DNA of 64,000 bases, taken from assembly GCA_965247435.1 (NCBI GenBank), contig OZ252019.1:4712001-4776000 (forward strand), given 5' to 3'. This stretch comes from Ilyomonas sp965247435 (lineage in GTDB: Bacteria; Bacteroidota; Bacteroidia; Chitinophagales; Chitinophagaceae). Positions 14,418 through 23,717 of this stretch are shown piece after piece. Numbering within the stretch: position 1 is the stretch's first letter; the number at the start of each line of letters is the position of its first letter. Made by a program: the position numbers and the translations under genes. A model generated the notes under the pieces. That model was not told the DNA's origin. It made no database searches and saw nothing but the letters and a program-made list of their open reading frames with translations.

Positions 14418-15905
14418 ATGTGCTGCAGAAAAATGTTGCTTTTAGGAATCGCTTTATCAGGGTCGTATCTTACTATCGCCCAAACAAACGCTTCCGTTTA
14501 TCCTTTACAAAAACTGCTCTCTGCAAAACAGGCTGTAACGGTCAACTGGCGCGATAAAGCAATCGCCATCACCGACTCGCCATTTAATACGTTTCCGCAA
14601 CAGCTACTTAAAACATCGGCCGGCTTATACCTGTTTGTAAACGGCTCGGGCAGGTTGTACCAACTGCACGACAGCGGCGCAGGCCTGCAGGCGCAACGTA
14701 TAGATTCCACCATATTTTTTGGCTATAACCTTGGCTCCTTTCCTTTTGTGTACCATGACACTATTTATTCGCTTGGCGGTTACGGCATCTGGCGCATCAA
14801 TGGTCAACTACGCACGTATATTCCGCAGGCGCACTCATGGGATATTGTGCCGCTGAACGAGGAAGTGCCCGTGCTGATGCAGGAAGATAATCACGACCTG
14901 ATTTGTTACAATGAGCAAAGCAATAGATTATACATTGGTTATTCTATACAACGCAACCAGGCAATAAAACTTTCTTCCCTCAATGATGCCAGTTTTGATT
15001 ATACAGTGCGGTGCCTCAACCTGCAAACCAAAGAGTGGAAGACCGCCGGCACGCTTAATGATTATTTTAAAGATAAACTTTCATTACTTAAAAATATTGC
15101 TTTTACGCCCTGGGGACAGTTGGTGTCGTTTGGCGATAAATTGCTGCTGATAGATTATGCAAACAACCAATTACTGCACTTAAAAGAAGGAGTAGAGAAC
15201 ACTATACGCCCGGTGCTTTTTCAATATCCTGCTACCAATTTGTATTACTGTTTAGATTCTACTTTATACTTCGGCAATATTGCAGAAAACAGGATAAGCT
15301 CCCTTGCTTTACACCTGAGCGATTTTGTAAAGGCAGGTATAACGGTTTATGAAAAGCCGTTAACCTTTACAACCTTTATAAATGAATGGATTGTTGCTAC
15401 ATTAATTATGCTGTTGGTTGCGTTTTTTATATGGAAAAGAAAGCGCAATAAACAGCTTGTTCATTTATTTGCACCGCCACTAACAACCACAGATGAAACA
15501 TATATACAACAACCGGAAGCAACAGCAGCAACTGATATATCTGCAACAGCCGAAGTACAAGAAACCAAAAATGATGCAACAACCCTAATTGCAAAACCGG
15601 CATTGCCATTTGATGAAAAAGAAATGCAGGTGATTCATCTGATCTGGAAAAACAGCAACCACGCTTACTATACAACGGTGGAAGAACTAAACAGCATTTT
15701 AGGATTAGCAAAAAAAACGCCTGATACACAAAAGGTGCAGCGCAATAATACCTTGCGAACCATTAATAACAAATATAAAAAAGAGCTGAATGTTGCGGAT
15801 GACCTGATTGAAAGCAAACCTGCAGAAAGTGACAGGCGTTCCCGTGTGTACTTTATTGCTACCGGTAAAGAAGCGCTGTTAGCAGAAATGAAAGGTATGG
15901 CTTGA
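14418..15905 (+). CDS. Membrane-anchored beta-propeller protein with cytoplasmic winged-helix-like domain
   Basis: 495 residues. A signal peptide (1-21, ending TIAQ) leads into a ~300-residue periplasmic region with propeller-like repeats (LYLFVNGSGRLYQL, IYSLGGYGIWRI, RLYIGYSIQ). One transmembrane helix follows at ~323-343, then a basic stop-transfer KRKRNK. After a Thr/Ala-rich linker, residues ~400-495 form a helical domain (EMQVIHLIWKNSNHAYYT ... LRTINNKYKKEL ... RRSRVYFIATGKEALL) that resembles a winged helix-turn-helix. This layout suggests an outside-to-inside sensor regulator. The DNA-binding role is inferred from the fold pattern only. Confidence 0.65.
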   Translation: MCCRKMLLLGIALSGSYLTIAQTNASVYPLQKLLSAKQAVTVNWRDKAIAITDSPFNTFPQQLLKTSAGLYLFVNGSGRLYQLHDSGAGLQAQRIDSTIFFGYNLGSFPFVYHDTIYSLGGYGIWRINGQLRTYIPQAHSWDIVPLNEEVPVLMQEDNHDLICYNEQSNRLYIGYSIQRNQAIKLSSLNDASFDYTVRCLNLQTKEWKTAGTLNDYFKDKLSLLKNIAFTPWGQLVSFGDKLLLIDYANNQLLHLKEGVENTIRPVLFQYPATNLYYCLDSTLYFGNIAENRISSLALHLSDFVKAGITVYEKPLTFTTFINEWIVATLIMLLVAFFIWKRKRNKQLVHLFAPPLTTTDETYIQQPEATAATDISATAEVQETKNDATTLIAKPALPFDEKEMQVIHLIWKNSNHAYYTTVEELNSILGLAKKTPDTQKVQRNNTLRTINNKYKKELNVADDLIESKPAESDRRSRVYFIATGKEALLAEMKGMA

Positions 15906-15987
15906 GTATAAAATATGCAAATAGTTGCTTTGCAGTTTATCAGGATACCGCAGTTTATTAGAAAAGAAAAATCAGCGGTAAAAAAAT

Positions 15988-16323
15988 TTGAAAAGCTTTA
16001 TCTTTAATGAAACAGTAAGCTTGAAAGAAATTGCCTACAAAATTTTTTTAGATGTAAACGGAATTGAACGGCTAAGAATAAAATTTTACACAGATAAAGG
16101 AAAAATATTGGATGTGGTTGTGCAATATGAAAGTTTTATAAGCAATAAATGGACACCCATTGTACGTTACGATTGTTCCCATGGATTTTTCCATCGCGAT
16201 GTACTTTATCCGGGTAATGATAAAGAAAAGCAACTAATCAATATTATTAAGCTTGAAGATACTTTACATTATGCGGAGCAGGACATTAAAGACAGATGGG
16301 AGTTTTACAAAGAACGCTATTAA
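15988..16323 (+). CDS. Small protein, possible toxin of a two-gene pair (DUF7718-like)
   Basis: 111 residues from a TTG at 15988; there is no ATG near the front of the frame, so the start is uncertain. The core VVQYESFISNKWTPIVRYD followed by HGFFHRDVLYP resembles what I recall as DUF7718, a small family with no known function. The next gene follows after 13 nt and resembles DUF5647. Small size, tight pairing and location beside other accessory genes suggest a toxin-antitoxin pair, but this is inference. Confidence 0.55.
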   Translation: MKSFIFNETVSLKEIAYKIFLDVNGIERLRIKFYTDKGKILDVVVQYESFISNKWTPIVRYDCSHGFFHRDVLYPGNDKEKQLINIIKLEDTLHYAEQDIKDRWEFYKERY

Positions 16324-16336
16324 AAAAACTAAAATC

Positions 16337-16552
16337 ATGACAAAGAAAGAAGCAGTAAACAGAAATATTGGGTTAGCTTTTGATTTTATTCGCCAGGCAG
16401 TTCAGGAGCCTTCTTTACTGGACGCCATTCCAGATGATTCAATATTAGAATTTGTTGAAAAAGACTTTGTAAAAAAGGAAAAAAACAACTCGAAAAAGAT
16501 AAAATCGCAAAGAAAATACTTACGTGTTCAGTCCAGATTAGAACTAATTTGA
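16337..16552 (+). CDS. Small protein resembling DUF5647, possible antitoxin partner
   Basis: 71 residues from ATG 16337; a longer upstream extension in the same frame overlaps the preceding gene and is rejected. The N-terminal two thirds (MTKKEAVNRNIGLAFDFIRQ, then SLLDAIPDDSILEFVEKD) match the pattern of DUF5647 proteins. The tail is Lys/Arg-rich. It starts 13 nt after the preceding stop codon. Function unknown; antitoxin is a guess from size and pairing. Confidence 0.6.
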   Translation: MTKKEAVNRNIGLAFDFIRQAVQEPSLLDAIPDDSILEFVEKDFVKKEKNNSKKIKSQRKYLRVQSRLELI

Positions 16553-16684
16553 TTGTACTTTCTCTGGCATCGAACTCAACGATTAAAATAAACAGCATCC
16601 TAACGCCCGTCTTTGTTCTGCTAACTGACCTGAATTAATATTTGTTGGTATGAGATAATGAGATTATAGCGCTAAAAAAAGGCT

Positions 16685-18010
16685 TCACCTCATCACCCTC
16701 ATCCCCGCACCCTTCAATTTCTCCACTACATAAGCTCCTATTTTCTTTCCTTCCTCCTGGCCCCACACTACCGAATCATGATAATGAATACCGCCATACA
16801 GGCGCGAGACAGCAGCTTCATTGGCGGCCTGATTGAATGAGGTAAAATGGCGTGCCGGCAAATCAAATAACAGTTCTGAATCATCGGTAAACGAAAAGCT
16901 ATCGCCTAACAGATAGGTAAGCACCCCCGCTGCAGCCGTGGAGATCACGCTGTGCCCGCTCGTATATTCCGGGAACGGCGGCGTCTGCAAAAGCGGTTGC
17001 CATTTGGCATCTATGTAGCGGTTAATGTAGGTTTCGGGCCGGATGCGGTTGCTGCGGTATTTCTCGTCCCAGCAGGAGATAAAGGCATCCATCATGGTAG
17101 CAGCAATGCATGTTTCTATGGCAATGGTTTGATCGAAATCGAGCTTTGCATCGCGGGCGGCAATGGCGCCGATATTCATCCAGTGCCCGCCGGGACTTAT
17201 TTTTTTAAAACCGATAGACATGTGCCCGGCCGTTGCTACTGCAAACGGGTTGCAATCCCAGAAAGAAGCAATGGCCACTTCATCGCCCTTCGGATGCGTG
17301 CCTGCTGAATATACTTCAGCGGCCTGCCGGTAAAAGGCGCTGCTGCTGTCTTTGCTGAAAGGCACCGGGCGCGGCGGTATAAACTGGTTGCAGGAATCTA
17401 TGAGCAGCGGGCGGATGGTTTTCCAGTTGGGTTCTATGGCCTCTATATAAGCCGGCGGCGTAGGATACCAGGAACTGTCGCCTTTCGGGGGCGTATAGCG
17501 GAGCCTTGCGCTAAGCCCGTTGTAATGGTCGCCCTTAGAAAAAGCTATGACTTGCGCGGCTACATTTTTGGCAACCGCAATAGAGCTATCCACTACCGCT
17601 TTGGAAAGGTGCATCGCCTTTGCTTTGTTTATAAAAGCCGCTTCGTCTTCTTCAATCATATAACCCGAGGGCAGCATCAGGCGACCGGTTTCCAGGATGC
17701 AATACAGGGCTGCAACCTGATAATCATAAGCCTGATCTGCCATATTGATGGAGATACTTTTAAAGTTGCGGATAAAGGTTTCTGCTTTGGGAAGTGCTTT
17801 GTTGTGCTGCGCAACAATGGCATACGCGCCCAATGTGCCATACGCATAATAGCGGCAGGCAGCGGGCGGGTTTACCACATCGTGCATCATTACGTTGCTT
17901 TGGGCAAAGATGGCCGGCTGTACCAGTGCGGCAAAATCGCTTTTGCGCTTTTGCGCGTGCGTGGAAAGCGATAAGAGGAGGAGTAAAAAATTACTGATTA
18001 TAGCTTTCAT
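16685..18010 (-). CDS. Vanadium-dependent haloperoxidase family protein (PAP2 superfamily), secreted
   Basis: 441 residues with a signal peptide (1-19, ending THAQ). The helical PAP2/haloperoxidase core carries the phosphate/vanadate-binding residues: an Arg in RIRPETYI (~320), SGH in PEYTSGHSV (~350) and the R...H motif in SRLYGGIHYHDS (~400). Family members use vanadate to oxidise halides, or act as phosphatases; which applies cannot be told here. It lies downstream of the FG-GAP/ASPIC gene and SusCD on the same strand, a neighbourhood common in Bacteroidota. A 634-bp gap with a hairpin separates it from the ASPIC gene. Confidence 0.88.
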   Translation of the reverse strand: MKAIISNFLLLLLSLSTHAQKRKSDFAALVQPAIFAQSNVMMHDVVNPPAACRYYAYGTLGAYAIVAQHNKALPKAETFIRNFKSISINMADQAYDYQVAALYCILETGRLMLPSGYMIEEDEAAFINKAKAMHLSKAVVDSSIAVAKNVAAQVIAFSKGDHYNGLSARLRYTPPKGDSSWYPTPPAYIEAIEPNWKTIRPLLIDSCNQFIPPRPVPFSKDSSSAFYRQAAEVYSAGTHPKGDEVAIASFWDCNPFAVATAGHMSIGFKKISPGGHWMNIGAIAARDAKLDFDQTIAIETCIAATMMDAFISCWDEKYRSNRIRPETYINRYIDAKWQPLLQTPPFPEYTSGHSVISTAAAGVLTYLLGDSFSFTDDSELLFDLPARHFTSFNQAANEAAVSRLYGGIHYHDSVVWGQEEGKKIGAYVVEKLKGAGMRVMR

Positions 18011-18644
18011 ATTTGCCGTAGATAATTATGGTTCACTATAAAAATACTGATGTTCATGGCAGCATTATAAGTGTTAGGAAGAATAATTTCGTATTTAGTT
18101 CCCTCTTTTATTTTCTACTTTTTAATAATCCGAATATGTATTACGTTCAAGCCGCTGGGCTTCGTAGCTGCAACAGCGCTGCATACGCTTCTTTGAAAAA
18201 ATTATCCTTCGGATTTTTTCAATACCGCCTGCGGCGCTACCGAACCGCGTGAGGCGCCTTGTGCAGCTACTGGTGAAAAAAGTGCAGCGTTTATCATATT
18301 TACATTAACCGGTTAGAAGCGCTGCTGCTATTCATTTAAAGAAAAAAAACTTAAATAGAAGGTTGTGTAAAAAGATTAAGAGAAACAGGCTCGCTCCCTG
18401 CATTTACTTTATCAATAATTTTTTTGTTTGCCTCCATAAGATAGTTTTCATTACCTGCGCCTCCACATTGCCTAAGATGGAATTTAGGTATTAAAAGTTT
18501 TGTTTTGTTTAGTTTACTATTTCTTTAATTACATGTGCGCCCAAGCTAATTGAACTTCTTACGAGTTTCTTTTCAGAAGTGGGATACCTACTGATAAAAT
18601 GAATAAAAACAATAATCGCAAAGATCATATTGCTTCGAAAAAAA
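18011..18644. other. Gap between ASPIC gene and haloperoxidase gene
   Basis: 634 bp without a convincing gene. A terminator-like hairpin lies at 18195-18220. The stretch 18145-18250 is GC-richer with GCGCTGC/GCGGCGC motifs. The remainder is AT-rich and may hold a promoter for the haloperoxidase gene, but no clear TTTG/TAnnTTTG pair was seen. Confidence 0.45.
18195..18220 (-). terminator. Hairpin with A/T-rich arms, likely terminator
   Basis: GAAAAAA (18195-18201) and TTTTTTC (18214-18220) pair, with an inner TCC/GGA stem around a TTC loop and a small TTA bulge. On the minus strand this gives a short GC-centred hairpin ending in a T-run, about 425 bp after the ASPIC gene stop. It probably ends the SusC-SusD-ASPIC transcript. 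Confidence 0.5.
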
Positions 18645-21600
18645 TTACGGTTCACTATAAAACTGAAGGCCCTGATTATTGATGCCGATCATTAAATATT
18701 TTTTACTGCCAATCGTCATTTCGTCAGCGCTTTTTACATCGCCCGTTACACACAAACCGGAAGTGGCCTGCGGCAGATACGTAAAATTGCCCCTGCCATC
18801 GCCGGTAAGTACACAACCATAATTCGCATCCATACTGCCCAGCTTCAACCGGTTGTCGGAATGGTTGCCAAAGAGGAGCAAATCCAATTTACCATCGCCA
18901 TTTATATCTTTTGTGAGGATGCTGGAAACCACCGAAAACTGCGCTTCGGCTGGCAACGGCATTGCGACCATTTTGCCCACTTCATTTATAAAGCAAAGGG
19001 ACCTTGTTTCGGTTGCTGTGAGCTTTTGCGCTTTTGCCAGCTCTTCCGCCGTAAAAATGTTATTCATGTGTGCATCGGCATAGCTTTTATACGACGTAAA
19101 TTTTTTGCGCATCGGGTAAATCTCATCGTTCAGTTCATCGCGGCTTACAAAGGGGTAACTGGAATCTTTGATGTAAAAATTGAAGAACGGATCTATGGAG
19201 CCGTTGTTGTCAAAATCGGCATAGTACAACTCGGCCGGTTTCGTGTCGCTTGCTTTTATCTGCGTGTTTAAACCCAGGTTGCCGCCAATAATATCCGGCC
19301 TGCCGTCGCCATTCACGTCCGCTATTGTTAACCCAAACCAAAAACCGGTTTGCGGCTTATCAAAGTAACCGGTTGTTTTGTCAACAAAACCGGTTGGTGT
19401 ATTTTCAAAAATCATAATAGGCATCATCTCTCCGCATACTATCAAATCCTTTCTGCCATCGCCATTCATGTCTGCCCATTGCGCAGCCGTTATCATACCT
19501 GCATTGGCAAAAGGAACCAGCATACTGGTAAATTTCCCCCGGCCATCGTTGGTGAGCAAATAGCTTGTTGGCGCGGTTGGATATTTACCCGGCACCACCC
19601 TGCCGCCTACAAATACATCCATATCGCCGTCACCGTCATAATCGCAGGGCGCCACACAGCTTTTACTGCTGCTGCTTACATCGGGCAAGGCATCTGCTTG
19701 TATCGTAAAATTTCCTTTGCCATCATTCATATACAGTTCATCCTGCAGCACCGGCGTATTGGGCTCAAAGAGCGAGTAGCCGCCTTTAGCTACGTATAAG
19801 TCGGGGTGGCCGTCTCCATTCGCATCGAAAAAAGCCGCCGCAGCAACCGCTGAGGTAGTTTCATCGCCAATACTGGCTGTACCGGTGCTAAAACCGCCAT
19901 TGGATTGTTGAATATAAACAGCGCCCGGATTGTTTTTATCGCCACTGATAAATACATCTTCCCGGCCATCGCCATTCACGTCCGCTTTTGCAAGCACCGG
20001 CCCAGTTTTGGAATACATAAACAGCATTAACGGCTGCCGCTTAAAATCGTTTTCTGAAAAATCCTGGTGCGAATAAGGAATGATTGCCGGCGCTTTGCGA
20101 AAAAGTGTTACGGCTTTTTTTTCGGGCACAAATGATGGTGCGCTCAGTTGCTTATTATAAGCAATAGTAAGCCTTTGGTTGGCGCTTACCTGTTGCATTG
20201 CCTGCACCGCTCCATCCGGAAAAACAACTTTTACAGAATCTGCTTTTTTTGCATCGCCCAAACCGAAATTTAATACCGTGGACAGGCAGGAAAGATAACC
20301 GCGGGCCGGGTTTACTTCTCCGTACTGCGTACTGCCATTGGCATACACATATACTTTGGCGCCGATGGCATTGGTATTGGCGCCGGCGCCCCGTACTGCT
20401 ACACTCAGGTAGGCAGTGTTGCTTTGCTCGCGGCTCGTATTTTTATAAACACTTGCTTCTGCATTAAGGTTATTCACTACCAGATCAAGGTCGCCATCAT
20501 TGTCGAGATCGGCATACACCGCACCGTTGCTCATATTAGCCTGCGTAAAACCCCATTGCTGCTGCTCGTTGGTAAAGGTGAGGTTGCGGTTGTTCTTAAA
20601 AGCATAGCTGTGAAAAGGTGTCACCGGCATGGCTTTAATCAAATCCATCAGCAGCGCCGGCTCGCGGTCCATCGCTTTTTTTACTTTATAATCACCCCAG
20701 TAACGCAGAAAATCTTTGTTGGTATAATCGCGCTCGTAGCCGGTGGTAATAAACAAATCTTTATAGCCGTCATTGTCAAAATCGGCAAAGAGCGGGCACC
20801 AGCTCCAATCGGTATTGGAGATACCGGCCAACTGGCCTATCTCGCTAAAGGTACCGTCGCCATTGTTGAGCTGCAGCATATTGCGCATGTACTGCCTGTG
20901 CAGGTCCTGCGATTGCATCAGCGCAAAAGATTCGTAGTTTTCCTGCAACTGCAACGACTTCTGGCGGTGGTTGTCTTCGGGCAGCATATCGAGTGTAAGC
21001 ACATCGGGCAGGGCATCGTTGTTGAAGTCGGCAATGTCCACGCCCATCGAAAACTGCGAGATATGGCGAAAGCACATTTTGCTGTCTTCTTTAAAAGTGC
21101 CGTTGTGATTATTCAAATAAATATAATCGGGCTCGTTGTAATCGTTGGTTACATAAATATCCTGCCAGCCGTCCTTATTGATGTCGGCCACCGCAATGCC
21201 CAAACCAAACGTGAGCGGGAACTGGTGAATGCCGGCCTCTTTGGATACATCGGTGAAGTGATTGCCATCATTGCGGTAGAGCTTGCTGCCGGCAAAAGAA
21301 TCCGCTTCATTACGGTATTTTTCCAGCTCCAGGTTATCAATCTTCTTCACATTGTGGTTGAGCAAAAACATGTCGAGGTCGCCATCATTATCATAATCGA
21401 AGAAGGCGGCCTGCGTGCTGTAGCTCCCATCATCCAACCCATACTGTTTTGCCTCATCTGTAAATCTTAGACCACCTTTATTAATGAACAACTGGTTGCG
21501 GCGGGCGTCTTCAGGCAGTTTGCCGGAGTAGCAGTAATAAATATCCGGTAAGCCATCGCCGTTTACATCCGCTATGGTGACGCCGGTTTTCCAGCCTCCT

Positions 21601-21947
21601 TTCCTGCCTTCCAGGCCGGCTTCTTTAGTAATGTCTTTGAATTTCATGCCGCCCAGATTAAGATACACTTTATTGGGTTTCATGTTGGCCGTAAATACCA
21701 GGTCCTGCAGGCCGTCGCCATTTAAATCGCCCACCGCCACACCGCCGCCATTATAGAAGTATTCGTATGCCAATACATTGAGGCTTTCATCTTCATTAAT
21801 CGTATTGCTGAAGGTGATGCCGGTTTGTTTGGAAGAAAGCATTTGAAAAAGCGGCGCTTGTGCATTGGCCTGTAATGTAACACCCGCAAGCATTAGAAAG
21901 CAGCAATTGATTTTTAGTAAAGCAAGAAAACAGAACGGCATTTTCAT
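18645..21947 (-). CDS. Large secreted FG-GAP/VCBS repeat protein with ASPIC/UnbV domain
   Basis: 1100 residues from ATG 21947 (MKMPF), preferred over 22010 because it starts the signal peptide (ending LQANAQ). Two propellers of FG-GAP repeats flank a central ASPIC/UnbV domain at ~525-595 (NAIGAKVYVYANG ... VVFPDGAVQ). Calcium-loop motifs such as DLNGDGLQDLV, DVNGDGLPDIY, DYDNDGDLDMF and DINKDGWQDIY recur from end to end. Such proteins are exported, commonly sit beside SusC/SusD genes, and probably bind extracellular ligands. It lies 153 bp after susD with a strong hairpin between, suggesting reduced read-through. A 348-codon antisense frame is a by-product of the repeated Asp/Gly codons. Confidence 0.92.
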   Translation of the reverse strand: MKMPFCFLALLKINCCFLMLAGVTLQANAQAPLFQMLSSKQTGITFSNTINEDESLNVLAYEYFYNGGGVAVGDLNGDGLQDLVFTANMKPNKVYLNLGGMKFKDITKEAGLEGRKGGWKTGVTIADVNGDGLPDIYYCYSGKLPEDARRNQLFINKGGLRFTDEAKQYGLDDGSYSTQAAFFDYDNDGDLDMFLLNHNVKKIDNLELEKYRNEADSFAGSKLYRNDGNHFTDVSKEAGIHQFPLTFGLGIAVADINKDGWQDIYVTNDYNEPDYIYLNNHNGTFKEDSKMCFRHISQFSMGVDIADFNNDALPDVLTLDMLPEDNHRQKSLQLQENYESFALMQSQDLHRQYMRNMLQLNNGDGTFSEIGQLAGISNTDWSWCPLFADFDNDGYKDLFITTGYERDYTNKDFLRYWGDYKVKKAMDREPALLMDLIKAMPVTPFHSYAFKNNRNLTFTNEQQQWGFTQANMSNGAVYADLDNDGDLDLVVNNLNAEASVYKNTSREQSNTAYLSVAVRGAGANTNAIGAKVYVYANGSTQYGEVNPARGYLSCLSTVLNFGLGDAKKADSVKVVFPDGAVQAMQQVSANQRLTIAYNKQLSAPSFVPEKKAVTLFRKAPAIIPYSHQDFSENDFKRQPLMLFMYSKTGPVLAKADVNGDGREDVFISGDKNNPGAVYIQQSNGGFSTGTASIGDETTSAVAAAAFFDANGDGHPDLYVAKGGYSLFEPNTPVLQDELYMNDGKGNFTIQADALPDVSSSSKSCVAPCDYDGDGDMDVFVGGRVVPGKYPTAPTSYLLTNDGRGKFTSMLVPFANAGMITAAQWADMNGDGRKDLIVCGEMMPIMIFENTPTGFVDKTTGYFDKPQTGFWFGLTIADVNGDGRPDIIGGNLGLNTQIKASDTKPAELYYADFDNNGSIDPFFNFYIKDSSYPFVSRDELNDEIYPMRKKFTSYKSYADAHMNNIFTAEELAKAQKLTATETRSLCFINEVGKMVAMPLPAEAQFSVVSSILTKDINGDGKLDLLLFGNHSDNRLKLGSMDANYGCVLTGDGRGNFTYLPQATSGLCVTGDVKSADEMTIGSKKYLMIGINNQGLQFYSEP

Positions 21948-22048
21948 AATTACACAGGTTCGGTATAAGCAGCAAGGCAAGTTAAGGAACGAAGTGAAGC
22001 GGCGGTACAACGGTTCGTTAATCTTGCACTTCCGATTTTACTTTAAAG

Positions 22049-22080
22049 CAAAACAGGCTGCTTTGAGGCAGCCTGTTTTG
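22049..22080 (-). terminator. Strong hairpin between susD and the ASPIC gene
   Basis: Perfect 13-bp inverted repeat, CAAAACAGGCTGC (22049-22061) and GCAGCCTGTTTTG (22068-22080), with a 6-nt loop. It begins 19 nt after the SusD stop codon. The T-rich 3' arm on the minus strand is terminator-like. It may act as a partial terminator or an mRNA end protecting the susCD part of the transcript. Confidence 0.65.
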
Positions 22081-22099
22081 TAAAAAAATAAGTGACTAT

Positions 22100-23710
22100 T
22101 TATTTATCCCACCAAACATGTGCTATCCATGTATCGCCGCCCATATTGGTTACTGCTGCCTGATAATTTGCAGGATCCTGTGTACTTTCTGAAGTAGGAT
22201 AAATTTCTCTTCTTGGTATCTGACCTCCGGAGAAGTTTCCTGTATAATTAACAGGCGTTAAAACAGGATAACCGGATCTCCTCCAGTTTGTCCACGCTTC
22301 ATTAAAATTGAGGAAGCTGCCATCAATGATCCAATATTGCTCGTTGATTTGTTTTAAAGAAGCATCAGTAGATGATACATCAAGCGGGTGCGCTGCAGCA
22401 TAAGTATCTGCAGTTCCTGCACTGATTGTAGCATCGGTACCAAGCGGCGCAAGTGACTGAATTCCTGCTGAAACTCCATTAGCATAGAATTGAGCTGTAG
22501 TATTACTTCCTGCATTCCAACCTCTTGCCTTAGCTTCAGCCAATAACAACTGCGTTTCGCCATAAGTTAATATAAACAGTGGTGCGCTTTGATTGGTATA
22601 GATAGAGGCGCGCGGGCGGGAGTACTTTCCAATCGCTGTTGCATCGGCACCGCTACCAGTGCCTCCGGGATAACCGGGAGAAGTAGAAATATCGGTTGCA
22701 CCACCTTTTAAATCGTAGCCATTGGGCAATCCCATTTGATTAGCAGGGTTAGTATCACCTGCGTCTAATGTAAAGTTCTCCGCTAAACCGGCCTGGGGAA
22801 CTTCAGCAATAACGCCCAAACGCGGATCATTGGTACTTTTAAGCTGATCAATATACGTTTTGCTCCACCTTACTTCGTAAATGTCACCTGGTGTTCTTAA
22901 CGGACCGGCATTCGCATTGCCAAAGCCATGCGCGTTATCTGTTACCAAATAAGCATTATCAGCAATACTTGCAAAAGTGCCACCGGCCGCAGCTTTCTCT
23001 ACATATTTTTGTGCGGTAGCAGCGTCAACTTTGGTTAATCTCATAGCCATTCTTAGCATAATTGAATAACCAAACTTCTTCCATTGTATTATATTTCCTT
23101 TATAAGGCAATACATCATTTGTTATTGGAGATTTCGTTTCATCAAATGTGCTGATTGCTGAATCTAACTGTGATAACAACAAAGGATAAATATCTTGTTG
23201 TTTATCGTAAACCGGCAAAAACGATCCGGTCTTTGCCTGTAATGCCTGGGTATAAGGGCAATCTCCATACGTATCTGTAACACCTTGTATGCATAGTACT
23301 TTTAGTATAGCGGCGGCGGCATTTAAGTTTACAAGATTGGGATCGTCTTTGGTTAAGTTTTGTATTTCGTATGCGTAACCAGCCCCGCTGTAAAGCGTAT
23401 TCCAAGTACTACTCGCATAACCAAAAGTGCCGCTTGTTTGAACATATTTATCAGCATTGTTGTAGTAAACTGCAGCACCGGTGGATGTTGAAGCAAATAT
23501 CTGCACCCACATACTTTGAAATAAAATGGGACCATTATAGCCAGCCAGCGCATTTACATAATTGTATTCAATGCTGGGCAAAAGCAATTGCGGATTAAAA
23601 GACCCGCCTGAGGCTTGGGTCGGGTCTGTATTGATATTATCGAAATTTTTGGTACAACTCAAGGACAGTATAACTGCACCAAAACATATATATATCAGTA
23701 TTTTTTTCAT
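22100..23710 (-). CDS. SusD/RagB family outer-membrane lipoprotein
   Basis: 536 residues from ATG 23710 (MKKIL); the frame extends to 23740 but this start gives a proper lipoprotein signal with lipobox LSLSC (Cys ~19). The family binds glycans at the cell surface and forms the lid of the SusC transporter. Typical features include NINTDPTQAS near the mature N-terminus, PLYTQ-type segments around GDCPYTQAL, and a C-terminal RREIYPTSE region, fitting the SusD-like group 2. It starts 7 nt after the susC stop, so the two are translationally close. Substrate unknown. Confidence 0.93.
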   Translation of the reverse strand: MKKILIYICFGAVILSLSCTKNFDNINTDPTQASGGSFNPQLLLPSIEYNYVNALAGYNGPILFQSMWVQIFASTSTGAAVYYNNADKYVQTSGTFGYASSTWNTLYSGAGYAYEIQNLTKDDPNLVNLNAAAAILKVLCIQGVTDTYGDCPYTQALQAKTGSFLPVYDKQQDIYPLLLSQLDSAISTFDETKSPITNDVLPYKGNIIQWKKFGYSIMLRMAMRLTKVDAATAQKYVEKAAAGGTFASIADNAYLVTDNAHGFGNANAGPLRTPGDIYEVRWSKTYIDQLKSTNDPRLGVIAEVPQAGLAENFTLDAGDTNPANQMGLPNGYDLKGGATDISTSPGYPGGTGSGADATAIGKYSRPRASIYTNQSAPLFILTYGETQLLLAEAKARGWNAGSNTTAQFYANGVSAGIQSLAPLGTDATISAGTADTYAAAHPLDVSSTDASLKQINEQYWIIDGSFLNFNEAWTNWRRSGYPVLTPVNYTGNFSGGQIPRREIYPTSESTQDPANYQAAVTNMGGDTWIAHVWWDK

Positions 23711-23717
23711 AATTCTA

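Noticed and set aside
20424..21470. 348-codon open frame on the plus strand inside the ASPIC/FG-GAP gene
   Set aside because: It is antisense to a clear coding gene, and its openness follows from the repeated Asp/Gly codons of the FG-GAP loops. Its product is low-complexity hydrophobic sequence with no domain.
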